Below, in pieces: positions 1 to 8,261 of a stretch of 64,000 nucleotides of DNA (position 1 is the first letter of the stretch; every line of letters begins with the position of its first letter). A program made the position numbers and the translations under genes. The notes under the pieces are model-generated. The model was not told the origin of the DNA. It saw only the letters and a program-made list of their open reading frames with translations, and did no database searches. Origin of the DNA: Bernardetia sp963719525 (GTDB lineage: Bacteria; Bacteroidota; Bacteroidia; Cytophagales; Bernardetiaceae). The stretch spans positions 2,790,001-2,854,000 of the forward strand of contig CAVRCG010000004.1 of the NCBI GenBank assembly GCA_963719525.1. The letters run 5' to 3'.

Positions 1-72
1 GGAACGCCTGAAAAAGTTGCTAAAAATAAGAAAAGTTATACAGCTAAGTTTTTGAGAGAGGAATTGAAGTAA
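1..72 (+). CDS. uvrA: Excinuclease ABC subunit A, C-terminal end (partial)
   Basis: The first 23 codons form an open frame entering from the left edge and ending in TAA. The peptide begins GTPEKVAKNKKSYT and ends AKFLREELK. This matches the usual tail of UvrA, where a GTPE.VA motif precedes a S/Y-T-G/A-x-F/Y-L segment. UvrA is the ATP-dependent DNA-damage sensor of nucleotide excision repair. Only the last residues are visible, so the call rests on this short conserved tail. No other feature of the gene can be checked here. Confidence 0.6.
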   Translation, partial: GTPEKVAKNKKSYTAKFLREELK

Positions 73-189
73 TATTTTTTCCATTTTATAATAACTTAAT
101 CAATTTAATTAGTATATTTGAAAAATAGTACACTCTTCTGTACTTATCTGCTTATACTACTTATTTTATTTAACACTATTTTATTACTT

Positions 190-2318
190 GTGAAAAAGTA
201 TTTTATATATTTTTTAATTATTTTATCTTTCTTTATTTCTTTCGAAGTAATAGGGCAGCAAATCATTGTTCCGAAGGATGGTAAAATAGAGAAATTTGGT
301 AAAGAGTTACAATTTTTTGAAAGTTCGGATAATCAATCTTTGAGTATTAAAGATATTACAAATCTTGATTCTGAAAAGTGGATAATAAACCAAAAAGAAG
401 ACTTAAACTTAGGTTATACAAAAAACGCAGTTTGGGTAAAATTAGCTATCAAAAATGAGAGTAATTTTGATGATTTGTTACTTGATTTGGATTTGGCTTT
501 TATAGACACACTAGAGTTTTATAGTTTTGATAATCAAAAACAAATTTGGCAAACTCAACATACTGGCTGGTCTAAAGAATTTGATTCCAGAGGAGAAATA
601 AAAAATGTAGGATTTATATTTGATTTAGCTATCGAAGCTCAAGAGTCAAAAACCTATTATTTTCGTGTCAATTCTGATTATCCAATTCTACTTCCTTTTC
701 ATATAGACAGAAAAGAAAATCTACAAACCAAAGCAAAGGAAAAACATTTGTGGTACGGTGGTTATTTTGGTCTAATGCTAGTTATGCTGCTCTACAATCT
801 ATTTATTTTTATAGGGTTGAGAGATACCAATTATGTTTATTACGCTGCTACTATTTTGTGTACGCTTGCTGTTTTTTCATCTGTAAGTGGTTATTTTTTC
901 AAGTTTGTTCATCCTTCCATTCCTGAAATAAACAACTGGATTATTCGCCTTTCGATGACTTTGGGTGTAGTTACGACGGCATTATTTACCATCAAATTTC
1001 TTGAAGTCAGAAAATCTAGTAAAGGATTTTATTTTGCGCTATTGATTGTTCCTTTTCTTACAATAATTGCGTTTGTAGTTAATCAAATGGGTTTTTCTAA
1101 GTCTATTGTGAACTCAATGGTTAGTGTTCATACTATTCTTATGCTTTCTTGTGGAACTTACTTTTGGATAAAGGGAAACAAGTTCGCTCGTTTTTATGTC
1201 TTGGCTTGGCTTGTTTATATCATAGGAGCATTATTTATTACGCTTCGAAATAAGGGAACTTTACCAATTACTTTTATTACTACTCACGCTGTTGAGATTG
1301 GTTCTGCTTTGGAGGTAGTTTTGATTTCGCTTGCTTTGGCTGATAAATACCGTACTATTAGAAGAGAGAAAATAATTGCTACACGATTAGCCTTACAATT
1401 ACAAGAACAAACGACACAAGAATTAGAGAGTAAAGTACATGAGCGTACTCAAAAGTTGCGAGAAAGTAATGAAGAACTATCACAAATAAATGAAGAGTTA
1501 CAGCAAACCGTCGAAACAGTCGGAAAGCAAAAATTAGAAATAGAAATCAAAAATGAAGCAATTGGAGATAGTATTCGGTATGCAAAACGGATTCAAGATT
1601 CTACGTTGCCACCCAAAACACTATTTAATGCAGCATTTAAAGAAAATTTTGTTCTTTATCTGCCCAAAGATGTAGTAAGTGGAGATTTTTATTTTTTCTT
1701 GGAGCGAAACGGTCTTGTTTTTATCGCAGCAGCAGATTGTACAGGACATGGCGTTCCTGGGTCGCTAGTTTCGATGATAGGAATGAATCTGATTAGAGAG
1801 ATTATAATAGACAAAAATCTTATCTCACCAGCTCAAATATTAGAAGAACTTCATACTAGAGTTTTCAGACGTTTCAACAACAGTTTACAGGAAATAAAGA
1901 CGGTATGGATATTGGTTTTTGTGTAATTGATAAAGCAAATCAAAAACTTACTTTTTCGGGTGCCAGAAATCCACTTGTTTGTATTAGAGATAATACAATG
2001 GTAGTTATAAAAGGAGCTAGGAGAAGTATTGGAGGTTCGAATATTAATAAAACAAAAGACATTCATTTTGAAGATACAAGTATAGATTTAGATGGAAATA
2101 GTTGTTATTATATTTATTCAGACGGTTATCAAGACCAGTTTGGAGGAGAAGATAATTCTAAGTTTATGAGCAAAAATTTTAGAGAAATACTACATAATAT
2201 TCATCATCTTTCTTTCAATAAACAGCGTGTTTACCTCAAAATGACACTTTATGAATGGATGGATATCGGAGATAATAAGCAAACAGATGATATTTTGATA
2301 TTGGGATTTAAGGCATAA
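190..2318 (+). pseudogene. 7TMR-DISM receptor with SpoIIE/PP2C-type phosphatase domain, frameshifted
   Basis: Two overlapping frames make one protein of about 709 residues. The first frame runs open from a TTG at 118, but a GTG at 190 gives a clean signal peptide (ending FEVIGQQ) and is preferred. Order: signal peptide; extracellular 7TMR-DISM sensor (about 25-185); seven membrane segments (about 195-385); coiled coil (about 400-460); SpoIIE-type PPM phosphatase with LPKDVVSGDFYFF and AADCTGHGVPGS. The first frame stops at 1926. The phosphatase resumes in another frame at about 1890-1905 with NKDGMDIGFCVID, then SGARNPLV and the metal-binding tail NKQTDDILILGF. About one base appears to be missing near 1890-1900. 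As written, the C-terminal third of the phosphatase is lost. Such proteins usually turn an external signal into dephosphorylation of an anti-sigma antagonist or similar partner. A sequencing error is the alternative explanation. Confidence 0.8.
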
Positions 2319-2356
2319 TAGAGTTAGTAAATACAGTATTTTTACTGATTTTTAAG

Positions 2357-2394
2357 ACGCAATTTGTTTATTACGAACAAATTGCGTTTTTTTA
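2357..2394 (+). terminator. Rho-independent terminator
   Basis: A perfect 12-bp stem (ACGCAATTTGTT at 2357-2368 pairing with 2376-2387) with a 7-base loop is followed by a run of seven T. It lies 39 bp downstream of the phosphatase stop codon and separates that gene from the histidine-kinase gene. Confidence 0.85.
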
Positions 2395-2435
2395 TTGTCT
2401 AAACTTACTACTTATTAAATTATTACTTATTCTGT

Positions 2436-3363
2436 ATGAAATATTTATTTTTGGCTTTATTGTTTTTTGGATTTTTTGATTTTAGTTTTGTTTTTGGTCA
2501 AGAAGACGATAAGCTTATTCAAGATTTTAGAAAACAGTTTAATGATATTAAAACAGATACAGCAAAACTTATTTTTATAAACAATATAGAAAATAAAATA
2601 GCTTATTTTCAAAATCCTGTCTTACTCAGAAGAAATTTTGAATTTTACTAATCGTTATGTTGCGAAATTAAATTTTATACCTCATTACAAAGGTGTTGCT
2701 TACAGTATAATTTCTGATTATTATCTAAAAAAATTAGATTTAGATAAAGCTATATCATATAGCGATTCTTCTTTAATTTATCTTAAAGACAAAACTAAAT
2801 ATACTTCCTTAAATATAAAGGCACAAGCATTATTGTTTGCAGGTAATAAGGTAGAAGCTAAGGAAATATTATTCAGATTACTTAAAGATAAAGATTTGAG
2901 CATAAGAAATAAATTTTTAGCAAATAGATCTTTGTCAAACATATATGTTCAAGATAGTAATTTTGATAGCGCATATATATATTTGAATGTTTTAAAATCT
3001 ATTTATGAGAAAGAAAATAATGAAGAATATAAAGCAAATACTTTAGATATCCAATTTATGTTATATTACAAATTAGATAAGCAAGATTCTGTGCTTTTAG
3101 TATGTAAAGATATTGAAAAGTATAGAATTAAAGCAGATGAAAAAGATAATTTAGCTAAATTATATGGAAACATGGGTAGTGTATATATGGATTATAAAAA
3201 ATATGATGAATCTTTAATGTACTACGAAAAATGTTTAAAGATAAAGAATCAATTAGGAAGTAAAGATATTGGATATGTATATTACAATATGTCAAATGTG
3301 TTTTTTTATACTAATGAACAAGAAAAGGTAAATATATATTTAAAAAAAGCGATAGAAAGTTAC
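2436..3363 (+). pseudogene. N-terminal part of a TPR sensor histidine kinase, frameshifted and cut by an IS
   Basis: ATG 2436 opens a frame with a signal peptide (MKYLFLALLFFGFF...FVFGQ) that stops at 2651. The same protein continues one frame over from about 2643 (TNRYVAKLNFIPHYKG). Removing one T from the TTTT run at 2643-2646 joins them as NFEFTNRY. The continued frame is a helical TPR array with typical motifs such as AKLYGNMGSVYMDYKKYDES. It is interrupted at 3361 by an ISAs1-type element. The other half begins at 4599, and joining GAA-AGT-TAC to GAG-AAA-GTT restores an uninterrupted TPR frame. The intact ancestor would have been about 814 residues: signal peptide, TPRs, one membrane helix, coiled coil, HisKA_3-like and HATPase domains. 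Confidence 0.85.
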
Positions 3364-4590
3364 AGGGTTTTCTTATAAAAAAATAAAAGAGCAAAAAATT
3401 TTTAATTTTGTATTACTAAGTACCAAATTAATCCTAATTTACTCTTCCATGTACAAAGAAACTAGTTTTTATGTTAAATTGCAAAATTTATCAGGTTTAG
3501 ATTTACGAGATAACCGAGGCAAAACTCATAACTTAGCGTTTGTCTTACTTGGTTTGAGTATAGCTCTTTTACGAAAACGTGATGGAAATTTATCAAGCCT
3601 TCATCGTAGTATGAAAAATAAACATCAAGAATTATGTACTTTTTTAGGATTATGTTGTTCTACTGAAGTTATATCTCGCTCTTATCTTCCAGTTTGTCTA
3701 AAAAAGGTTTCTCTTCCTCATTTTGAACGATTATTATTTGAAAGCTATGGAATAGAGTTAAATGATGAACAAAAAAAATGGTTTGCAGGTGACGGTAAAG
3801 AGTTACGTGGAAGTATAGAAAAAGGTAAAAAACGAGGAGAAGCTATAGTACAGTTAGTAGATCAAGAGAGCAGACAAGTTTTAGGGCAATCCTATTACAA
3901 TGGAGATAAAGAAAGTGAAAAGCCTTGTATTCGTAATTTATTAACAACTAGTTTAGCTAGTGGACAAAAAATTAGTTTAGATGCCCTTCATTTATGTCCA
4001 GCTACTTGTGAGTTGATTAACCAAGCAGGAGGTATTTTTTTGATTGGTTTAAAGAATAATCAAGCACTATTATTAGAAGATATGAAGTTGTATAGCCAAA
4101 CTGCAAAACCAATTTTTCAAAGTGAAGAGTGGGAAAAGGGACATGGAAGAATTGAATATAGAAAGTATCAATTATACGATATTAGTCATCAATATTTTGA
4201 TTCACGATGGGAAAAAGTAGACTTCTGTTCTTTAGTTAAAGTAGAAAGAAAACGCATAAATACTAAAACACAAGAAGAAAGTACAGAAATCTCATTTTAT
4301 ATTTCTAATAAAAATGCAAAAATTGGAGAAGAACTTTTTAGAGCTATCCGAAATCATTGGCAGATAGAAGTAAATAATAATATCAGAGATACTACTTTTC
4401 AAGAAGACCAACTCAAAACTCAAAAAAAACCTGTTTCAAAAGTGTTAGCAGGGCTTAGAACACTCAGTTTAGCTCTTTTGAATATTTTAAAGCCTAAGAA
4501 TATGGTAGCACAACTTGAAAAATTTCAAGATGATTTTCAATTTTTACTAAACTTTCTTAGGCAAATGAATTTTTTATAAGAAAACCCTTT
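3362..4590 (+). mobile_element. ISAs1-family insertion sequence, about 1229 bp, complete
   Basis: The ends carry a 21-bp terminal inverted repeat with one mismatch; its 19-bp core is identical (3364-3382 against 4570-4588, AGGGTTTTCTTATAAAAAA). The flanks carry the direct repeat AGAAAGTT at 3354-3361 and 4591-4598. This 8-bp target duplication is the size known for ISAs1; it can also be read as 10 bp because the next two bases, AC, match. The transposase stop codon lies inside the right inverted repeat. Both ends and the reading frame look intact, so the insertion appears recent. It sits inside the TPR histidine-kinase gene. Confidence 0.93.
3449..4579 (+). CDS. ISAs1-family transposase
   Basis: This 376-residue DDE transposase has the usual length for ISAs1. 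Visible motifs are the first catalytic Asp in AGDGKELRGS (about residue 114), the second in ISLDALHL, and the C-terminal region NHWQIEVNNNIRDTTFQED holding the catalytic Glu. In most relatives this last block reads HW.IEN.LHW, so it is diverged here but keeps IE and the final ED. N-terminal DDE_Tnp_1-associated motifs (LRDNRGKTHNLAFVL, LLRKRDGNLSSLHR) also fit. It has no frameshift and probably encodes an active enzyme that cuts and rejoins the element ends. No passenger gene is present. Confidence 0.93.
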   Translation: MYKETSFYVKLQNLSGLDLRDNRGKTHNLAFVLLGLSIALLRKRDGNLSSLHRSMKNKHQELCTFLGLCCSTEVISRSYLPVCLKKVSLPHFERLLFESYGIELNDEQKKWFAGDGKELRGSIEKGKKRGEAIVQLVDQESRQVLGQSYYNGDKESEKPCIRNLLTTSLASGQKISLDALHLCPATCELINQAGGIFLIGLKNNQALLLEDMKLYSQTAKPIFQSEEWEKGHGRIEYRKYQLYDISHQYFDSRWEKVDFCSLVKVERKRINTKTQEESTEISFYISNKNAKIGEELFRAIRNHWQIEVNNNIRDTTFQEDQLKTQKKPVSKVLAGLRTLSLALLNILKPKNMVAQLEKFQDDFQFLLNFLRQMNFL

Positions 4591-4711
4591 AGAAAGTTAC
4601 GAGAAAGTTGGAGATTTAGAAGGTATAGCATATGCAAAAGAATCACTAGCATATAGACAAGCTACGCAAAAGTTTAGTCAAAAATTAGTAGATTATACAG
4701 AAGAAATAAAA

Positions 4712-6118
4712 ATGGAAAGAGAAGCATTTGAATTTTTTAAAAAGGAAAAAAGTGATGACAAAATAGTAGGAAGTGGTAGTTACTTATGTCAAATACTTCT
4801 TTTGGCAGCAAAAAATAATGAAGCAAATGAACTATTGAAAGAATTAAAACAGTATCCTGTAATTACATTGTTTACCAAAGTACGGTTAAATTTTACAGAA
4901 ATAAAAGTAAAAATGGCATTACAAAATGTAAAAATAGGATATATAGAAGAAGTGGCACAAGACATAAATTTTTTACTTACGTTACAAGATTCGCTTGCGT
5001 TTTTAAATTATGATTCAGAAGTACCAAGAAAACTAGCAGAATTAGAAGCAGAAAGAGCCAAAATGGATAAAAAACAACAAGAATTAGAAAATCAACTCAC
5101 AAAAGAAGAACTAGAAAAAGCAGAACTCAAAACGTGGGCAAGCATAATAATTGCTTTTCTTTCAATTTCTATTTTGGGAGTAATTATTTATACTCGCAAT
5201 CAAAGAGCAAAAAGAAAACAAGCAGAATTAGAAGTTCGAAATCAAGCCGAACAAAGAAAAGTAATTGAATTAGAAGTACAAAACCAATCTGAACAAAGAA
5301 AAGTAGCCGAATTAGAAGTACAAAACCAATCTGAACAAAAGAAAGTAATTGAATTAGAATTAACTAACCAACGAGCCAAACAAAAAGAATCCGAACTACA
5401 AAGCAAAAACAAAGAAATTGCTTATAATTTAGAAAAAACCAAAACCGAAATGAAAACTAGAATAGTAGAAGAACGCAATCAAGTAGTAACAAAAGCCTTC
5501 GGAGATATGGCATATCATATCCACAACGAAGCTGGTGGAACGCTGACCCTTACCATAAATGAGCTGACAGCACTTTCAGATAGAGAAGAAAATCAAAAAG
5601 CCTTACAGCAACTCAAAGAACTTAAAGAAAAGTTTAGAGATATTTCACGTATTTTCCAAAATATTGAGCAGATAACTACGCTAGAGTTTAGTTTGCAAAA
5701 CTATACCCAATTAATAGCTAAAAACAACCCTACTATTTTCTTCGAATACGATACAGAACTTCCTCAACTTGTTACAGAAGTAAAAGGAAATAGAGCTAGA
5801 GATATTCATTTTATAATACAAGAGTTTGTAGAAAATTCAATAAAATATGCAGAAGCAAGTAAAATAACTGTATTTATTGAAATTGATTCAGAAGAAACTA
5901 GAGATAATTTGCTCATCATAGTAACCGATGACGGAAAAGGATTTGATACACAAGCCACCGAAACTTCAGGTATGAAAATGACAAATAAGAAAATTGAAGA
6001 ATTAGGTGGAAATTTGATTATCAATTCCTCTAAAAAAGGGACACGAATAGAAATTAGGCTTCCTTTTATCAAACAAGAAAATCAAGAAACTCCAAAAATA
6101 GATTTAGACTCTATTTAA
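4712..6118 (+). CDS. C-terminal remainder of the TPR sensor histidine kinase
   Basis: The open frame starts at 4601, just after the IS, and the first ATG is at 4712. It holds the end of the TPR region, a membrane helix (about 142-161, WASIIIAFLSISILGVIIY), four 14-residue coiled-coil repeats (about 170-225, unit near RKVAELEVQNQSEQ), a HisKA_3-like phosphoacceptor (MAYHIHNEAGGTL, His at 269/271) and a HATPase with an N box (FVENSIKYA) and G box (TDDGKGFDT). The kinase half is intact, but the signal peptide and most sensor TPRs were cut off by the IS. If translated from 4712 it would be a truncated, possibly deregulated kinase. The response regulator 22 bp downstream is its obvious partner. 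The coiled-coil DNA is itself a 42-bp tandem repeat. Confidence 0.85.
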   Translation: MEREAFEFFKKEKSDDKIVGSGSYLCQILLLAAKNNEANELLKELKQYPVITLFTKVRLNFTEIKVKMALQNVKIGYIEEVAQDINFLLTLQDSLAFLNYDSEVPRKLAELEAERAKMDKKQQELENQLTKEELEKAELKTWASIIIAFLSISILGVIIYTRNQRAKRKQAELEVRNQAEQRKVIELEVQNQSEQRKVAELEVQNQSEQKKVIELELTNQRAKQKESELQSKNKEIAYNLEKTKTEMKTRIVEERNQVVTKAFGDMAYHIHNEAGGTLTLTINELTALSDREENQKALQQLKELKEKFRDISRIFQNIEQITTLEFSLQNYTQLIAKNNPTIFFEYDTELPQLVTEVKGNRARDIHFIIQEFVENSIKYAEASKITVFIEIDSEETRDNLLIIVTDDGKGFDTQATETSGMKMTNKKIEELGGNLIINSSKKGTRIEIRLPFIKQENQETPKIDLDSI

Positions 6119-6140
6119 ATATTTTATACTCCTGAAAAAC

Positions 6141-6758
6141 ATGAAAAAAATAGTCATTGTAGATGATATTGAAGCCTTAGTAGAAGGCTACGCCAACTCT
6201 ATTGAAAAATCCAAACTAGATTATGAAGTAGTAGGAAAGTTTGTAAGCATTGTGGAAGCCTATATTTTTATTAAAAAAAATAATGTTGATTTATTAGTTA
6301 CAGATGTTCGTTTTCCAGATTCTCCAGTTTCTGATTTGGTAAAGTTTATTAAAAAAGTAAAGAAACAGCAACCTGATTGCAAAATACTAGCAGTTAGTGA
6401 TATAGCTGATGCTTCCGATAAAAGTAAAGTTTTGTTGGGTGGTGCAGACAATGTCATAGGAAAAGATTTGAATGAAAACTTCCTAAAAGCGATAAAAAAT
6501 ATTTTTGATGGAAAAACAGCCTATCAACAATTAGAACAAAAGAAAAAAACAGGTTTGCCTTCTCTAAATGAGAGAGAAATAGAAACGATTGATGTATTGA
6601 GTTTATCTAATCAAGATATAGCTGAAAAACTTTGTATTTCTCCAAGAACTGTAGAAGATAGAATATCTAAACTTTTAGACCGTTTTGAAATGAATCGTAC
6701 CGAATTATATGCGTGGTGGAAACTAAACAAACATTGGTATGGAAATGAAAATACCTAA
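6141..6758 (+). CDS. LuxR/NarL-type response regulator
   Basis: This 205-residue regulator has an N-terminal receiver with acidic pair D8-D9, phospho-acceptor D55 (VDLLVTDVRFPDS) and conserved Lys in NVIGKDL. The C-terminal LuxR helix-turn-helix is SLNEREIETIDVLSLSNQDI followed by AEKLCISPRTVEDRISKLL. It follows the histidine kinase by 22 bp on the same strand, the standard two-component layout. The receiver lacks no key residue. With its kinase split by an IS, the regulator may be orphaned or driven only by the truncated kinase. Its target genes cannot be told from the sequence; the outer-membrane protein gene at 6937 is the nearest candidate. Confidence 0.92.
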   Translation: MKKIVIVDDIEALVEGYANSIEKSKLDYEVVGKFVSIVEAYIFIKKNNVDLLVTDVRFPDSPVSDLVKFIKKVKKQQPDCKILAVSDIADASDKSKVLLGGADNVIGKDLNENFLKAIKNIFDGKTAYQQLEQKKKTGLPSLNEREIETIDVLSLSNQDIAEKLCISPRTVEDRISKLLDRFEMNRTELYAWWKLNKHWYGNENT

Positions 6759-6804
6759 AAAACGGAAAATTAACCAAAAATACCGTAAAATCCACAAAGA
6801 AAAA

Positions 6805-6857
6805 AAAACTCTTTTTAAGAACTTTGAAGTATCAAGTTTTTAAAAGGAGTTTTTTTA
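6805..6857 (+). terminator. Rho-independent terminator
   Basis: An imperfect stem of about 20 bp (AAAACTCTTTTTAAGAACTT at 6805-6824 against 6834-6853) is followed by a T-rich stretch (ttttttt to 6857). It lies 46 bp past the response regulator stop codon and closes the two-component unit. Confidence 0.75.
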
Positions 6858-6936
6858 TGCAAAACTATTTCTTTTAGATTTGGCAGTTTTCTATTACCAT
6901 TTATTTATTCAAAAACACTTATAACAACAGTTTACT

Positions 6937-7575
6937 ATGATCTTACAAAAAAATTACTTCGCTATTTTCTGTGCCTTGATCGTTTCTTGTTTTTTCTTGT
7001 CTAGCACTTCTGTTTCGGCACAAAACAGTTTTGCAAAAACAAACTCTTCGTTTTCTGTAAAAAACTACAATCAAGTTTTGAATACAGAAAAAGTAAATCC
7101 GTTAGCTTCTTTTACAACTCTATCTACCAAAACTATAAAAGAAGAAGGTGGATATGAAGCAGGTCGTATCACTTTAGGTGGTGGCTTGGGTTACGGACTT
7201 GATGTAAGTAAGCCTTCAATCGGAGTAAGAGCGCAATATTTCTTTACTGAAAAAATTGCTGCACAAGTTGGTTTCTCTTCTTATTTGATGGGAGAAGAAG
7301 GTTTTTCGTACCGTGAAATTGATTTGAATGTCAATTATTATTTTCCTTTAGACGGCAGCATTCAGCCCTATGTTTTGGCAGGTGTAGGTTTTGCAACAGC
7401 TACTGTTACCTTTCTTGATGAAAAAGTAAGTGCTTCAAACACGGGTTTGAATATCGGTGGTGGCGCAGATTATCTTTTTTCTGAAAAATTATGTGGTTTT
7501 GGAGAACTGCGTTACGTAGTTTCTGAAGCTGGACAAGTTGTTATTCAATTAGGTGTGCGTTACGCTATAAAGTAG
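6937..7575 (+). CDS. Outer-membrane beta-barrel protein
   Basis: This 212-residue protein starts with a signal peptide (hydrophobic core IFCALIVSCFFLSS, cleavage after SVSA). The mature part has alternating strands typical of small OmpA/OmpW-like barrels in Bacteroidota: GGGLGYGLDVSKPSIGVRAQ, YREIDLNVNYYF, QPYVLAGVGFATATV, LNIGGGADYLF, FGELRYVV, and a final strand VVIQLGVRYAIK ending close to the C-terminus, as barrels do. It should sit in the outer membrane. No enzymatic motif is visible. It stands alone behind a terminator, so it has its own promoter. The specific role is unknown. Confidence 0.8.
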   Translation: MILQKNYFAIFCALIVSCFFLSSTSVSAQNSFAKTNSSFSVKNYNQVLNTEKVNPLASFTTLSTKTIKEEGGYEAGRITLGGGLGYGLDVSKPSIGVRAQYFFTEKIAAQVGFSSYLMGEEGFSYREIDLNVNYYFPLDGSIQPYVLAGVGFATATVTFLDEKVSASNTGLNIGGGADYLFSEKLCGFGELRYVVSEAGQVVIQLGVRYAIK

Positions 7576-7672
7576 TCTTTTTTTATTAATTCATCTAGTG
7601 CAATTCCTTTTTTTGGGATTGTGCTGGGTGGGTTTTTTAATTTTTTTTCTCTCAAAAATTAACTCCACAGTT

Positions 7673-8212
7673 ATGAAACGATTTACAGTACTTATTTTCG
7701 TACTACTTTTTACTAATCTTGCTTTTGCACAGACCAGTACCTTCACTTATGTGCAAGATGCTTTTAAAGATCACGAATTAGAAAAAGCAGAAGGTAAATT
7801 AAAGAGTATCTCAAAAGAAAAAATGCTTCTCAACTTCGTAGATAATCCTGAATCAAAAGATAAAGTCAAAAACGGTTATGTAGCTGTTTTTGGAGATTCA
7901 TTGAGTTATAAAATGTTTGGGCGAGAGTCAAACGAGTTTTTTAGCTGTGGACTTTGGTTTGAAAACAAAGAGAGTATCAAAGAGGGAAACATAAAACTAC
8001 CCAACTCTTTTGTAAACTATATTATGCTTAAATGCAATGATGGATTTTGTCAATACGACTTTGCTCAAGATTATGATTGGAATGGAACACTTACCATTAC
8101 AAAAGTAGATGGAAATCGTATTTCAGGTTATTTCAAACCTAAAGGTGAAGAACCTCCATCGGGCGATTATAAATTTTCTTTTTCTTTTGAAAGTATTGAA
8201 TTAGTAAAATAA
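7673..8212 (+). CDS. Exported protein of unknown function
   Basis: The open frame runs back to 7598, but ATG 7673 begins a standard signal peptide (MKRFTVLIFVLLFTNLAFAQ) and is chosen. The mature part (about 160 residues) is Lys/Glu-rich and then beta-rich (SGYFKPKGEEPPSGDYKFSF). It has two Cys pairs in short loops, SCGLWF and KCNDGFCQYDF, which may form disulphides in the periplasm. The word ITKVDGNRISGYFK resembles small calycin-like or lipoprotein folds that measure ligand-dependent display, but this is weak. I do not recognise a family. It lies 49 bp upstream of another exported protein on the same strand. Confidence 0.6.
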   Translation: MKRFTVLIFVLLFTNLAFAQTSTFTYVQDAFKDHELEKAEGKLKSISKEKMLLNFVDNPESKDKVKNGYVAVFGDSLSYKMFGRESNEFFSCGLWFENKESIKEGNIKLPNSFVNYIMLKCNDGFCQYDFAQDYDWNGTLTITKVDGNRISGYFKPKGEEPPSGDYKFSFSFESIELVK

Positions 8213-8261
8213 AACCATTTGCTATATCATATTTGATTTATCACACTTAATTCTTAAAACT

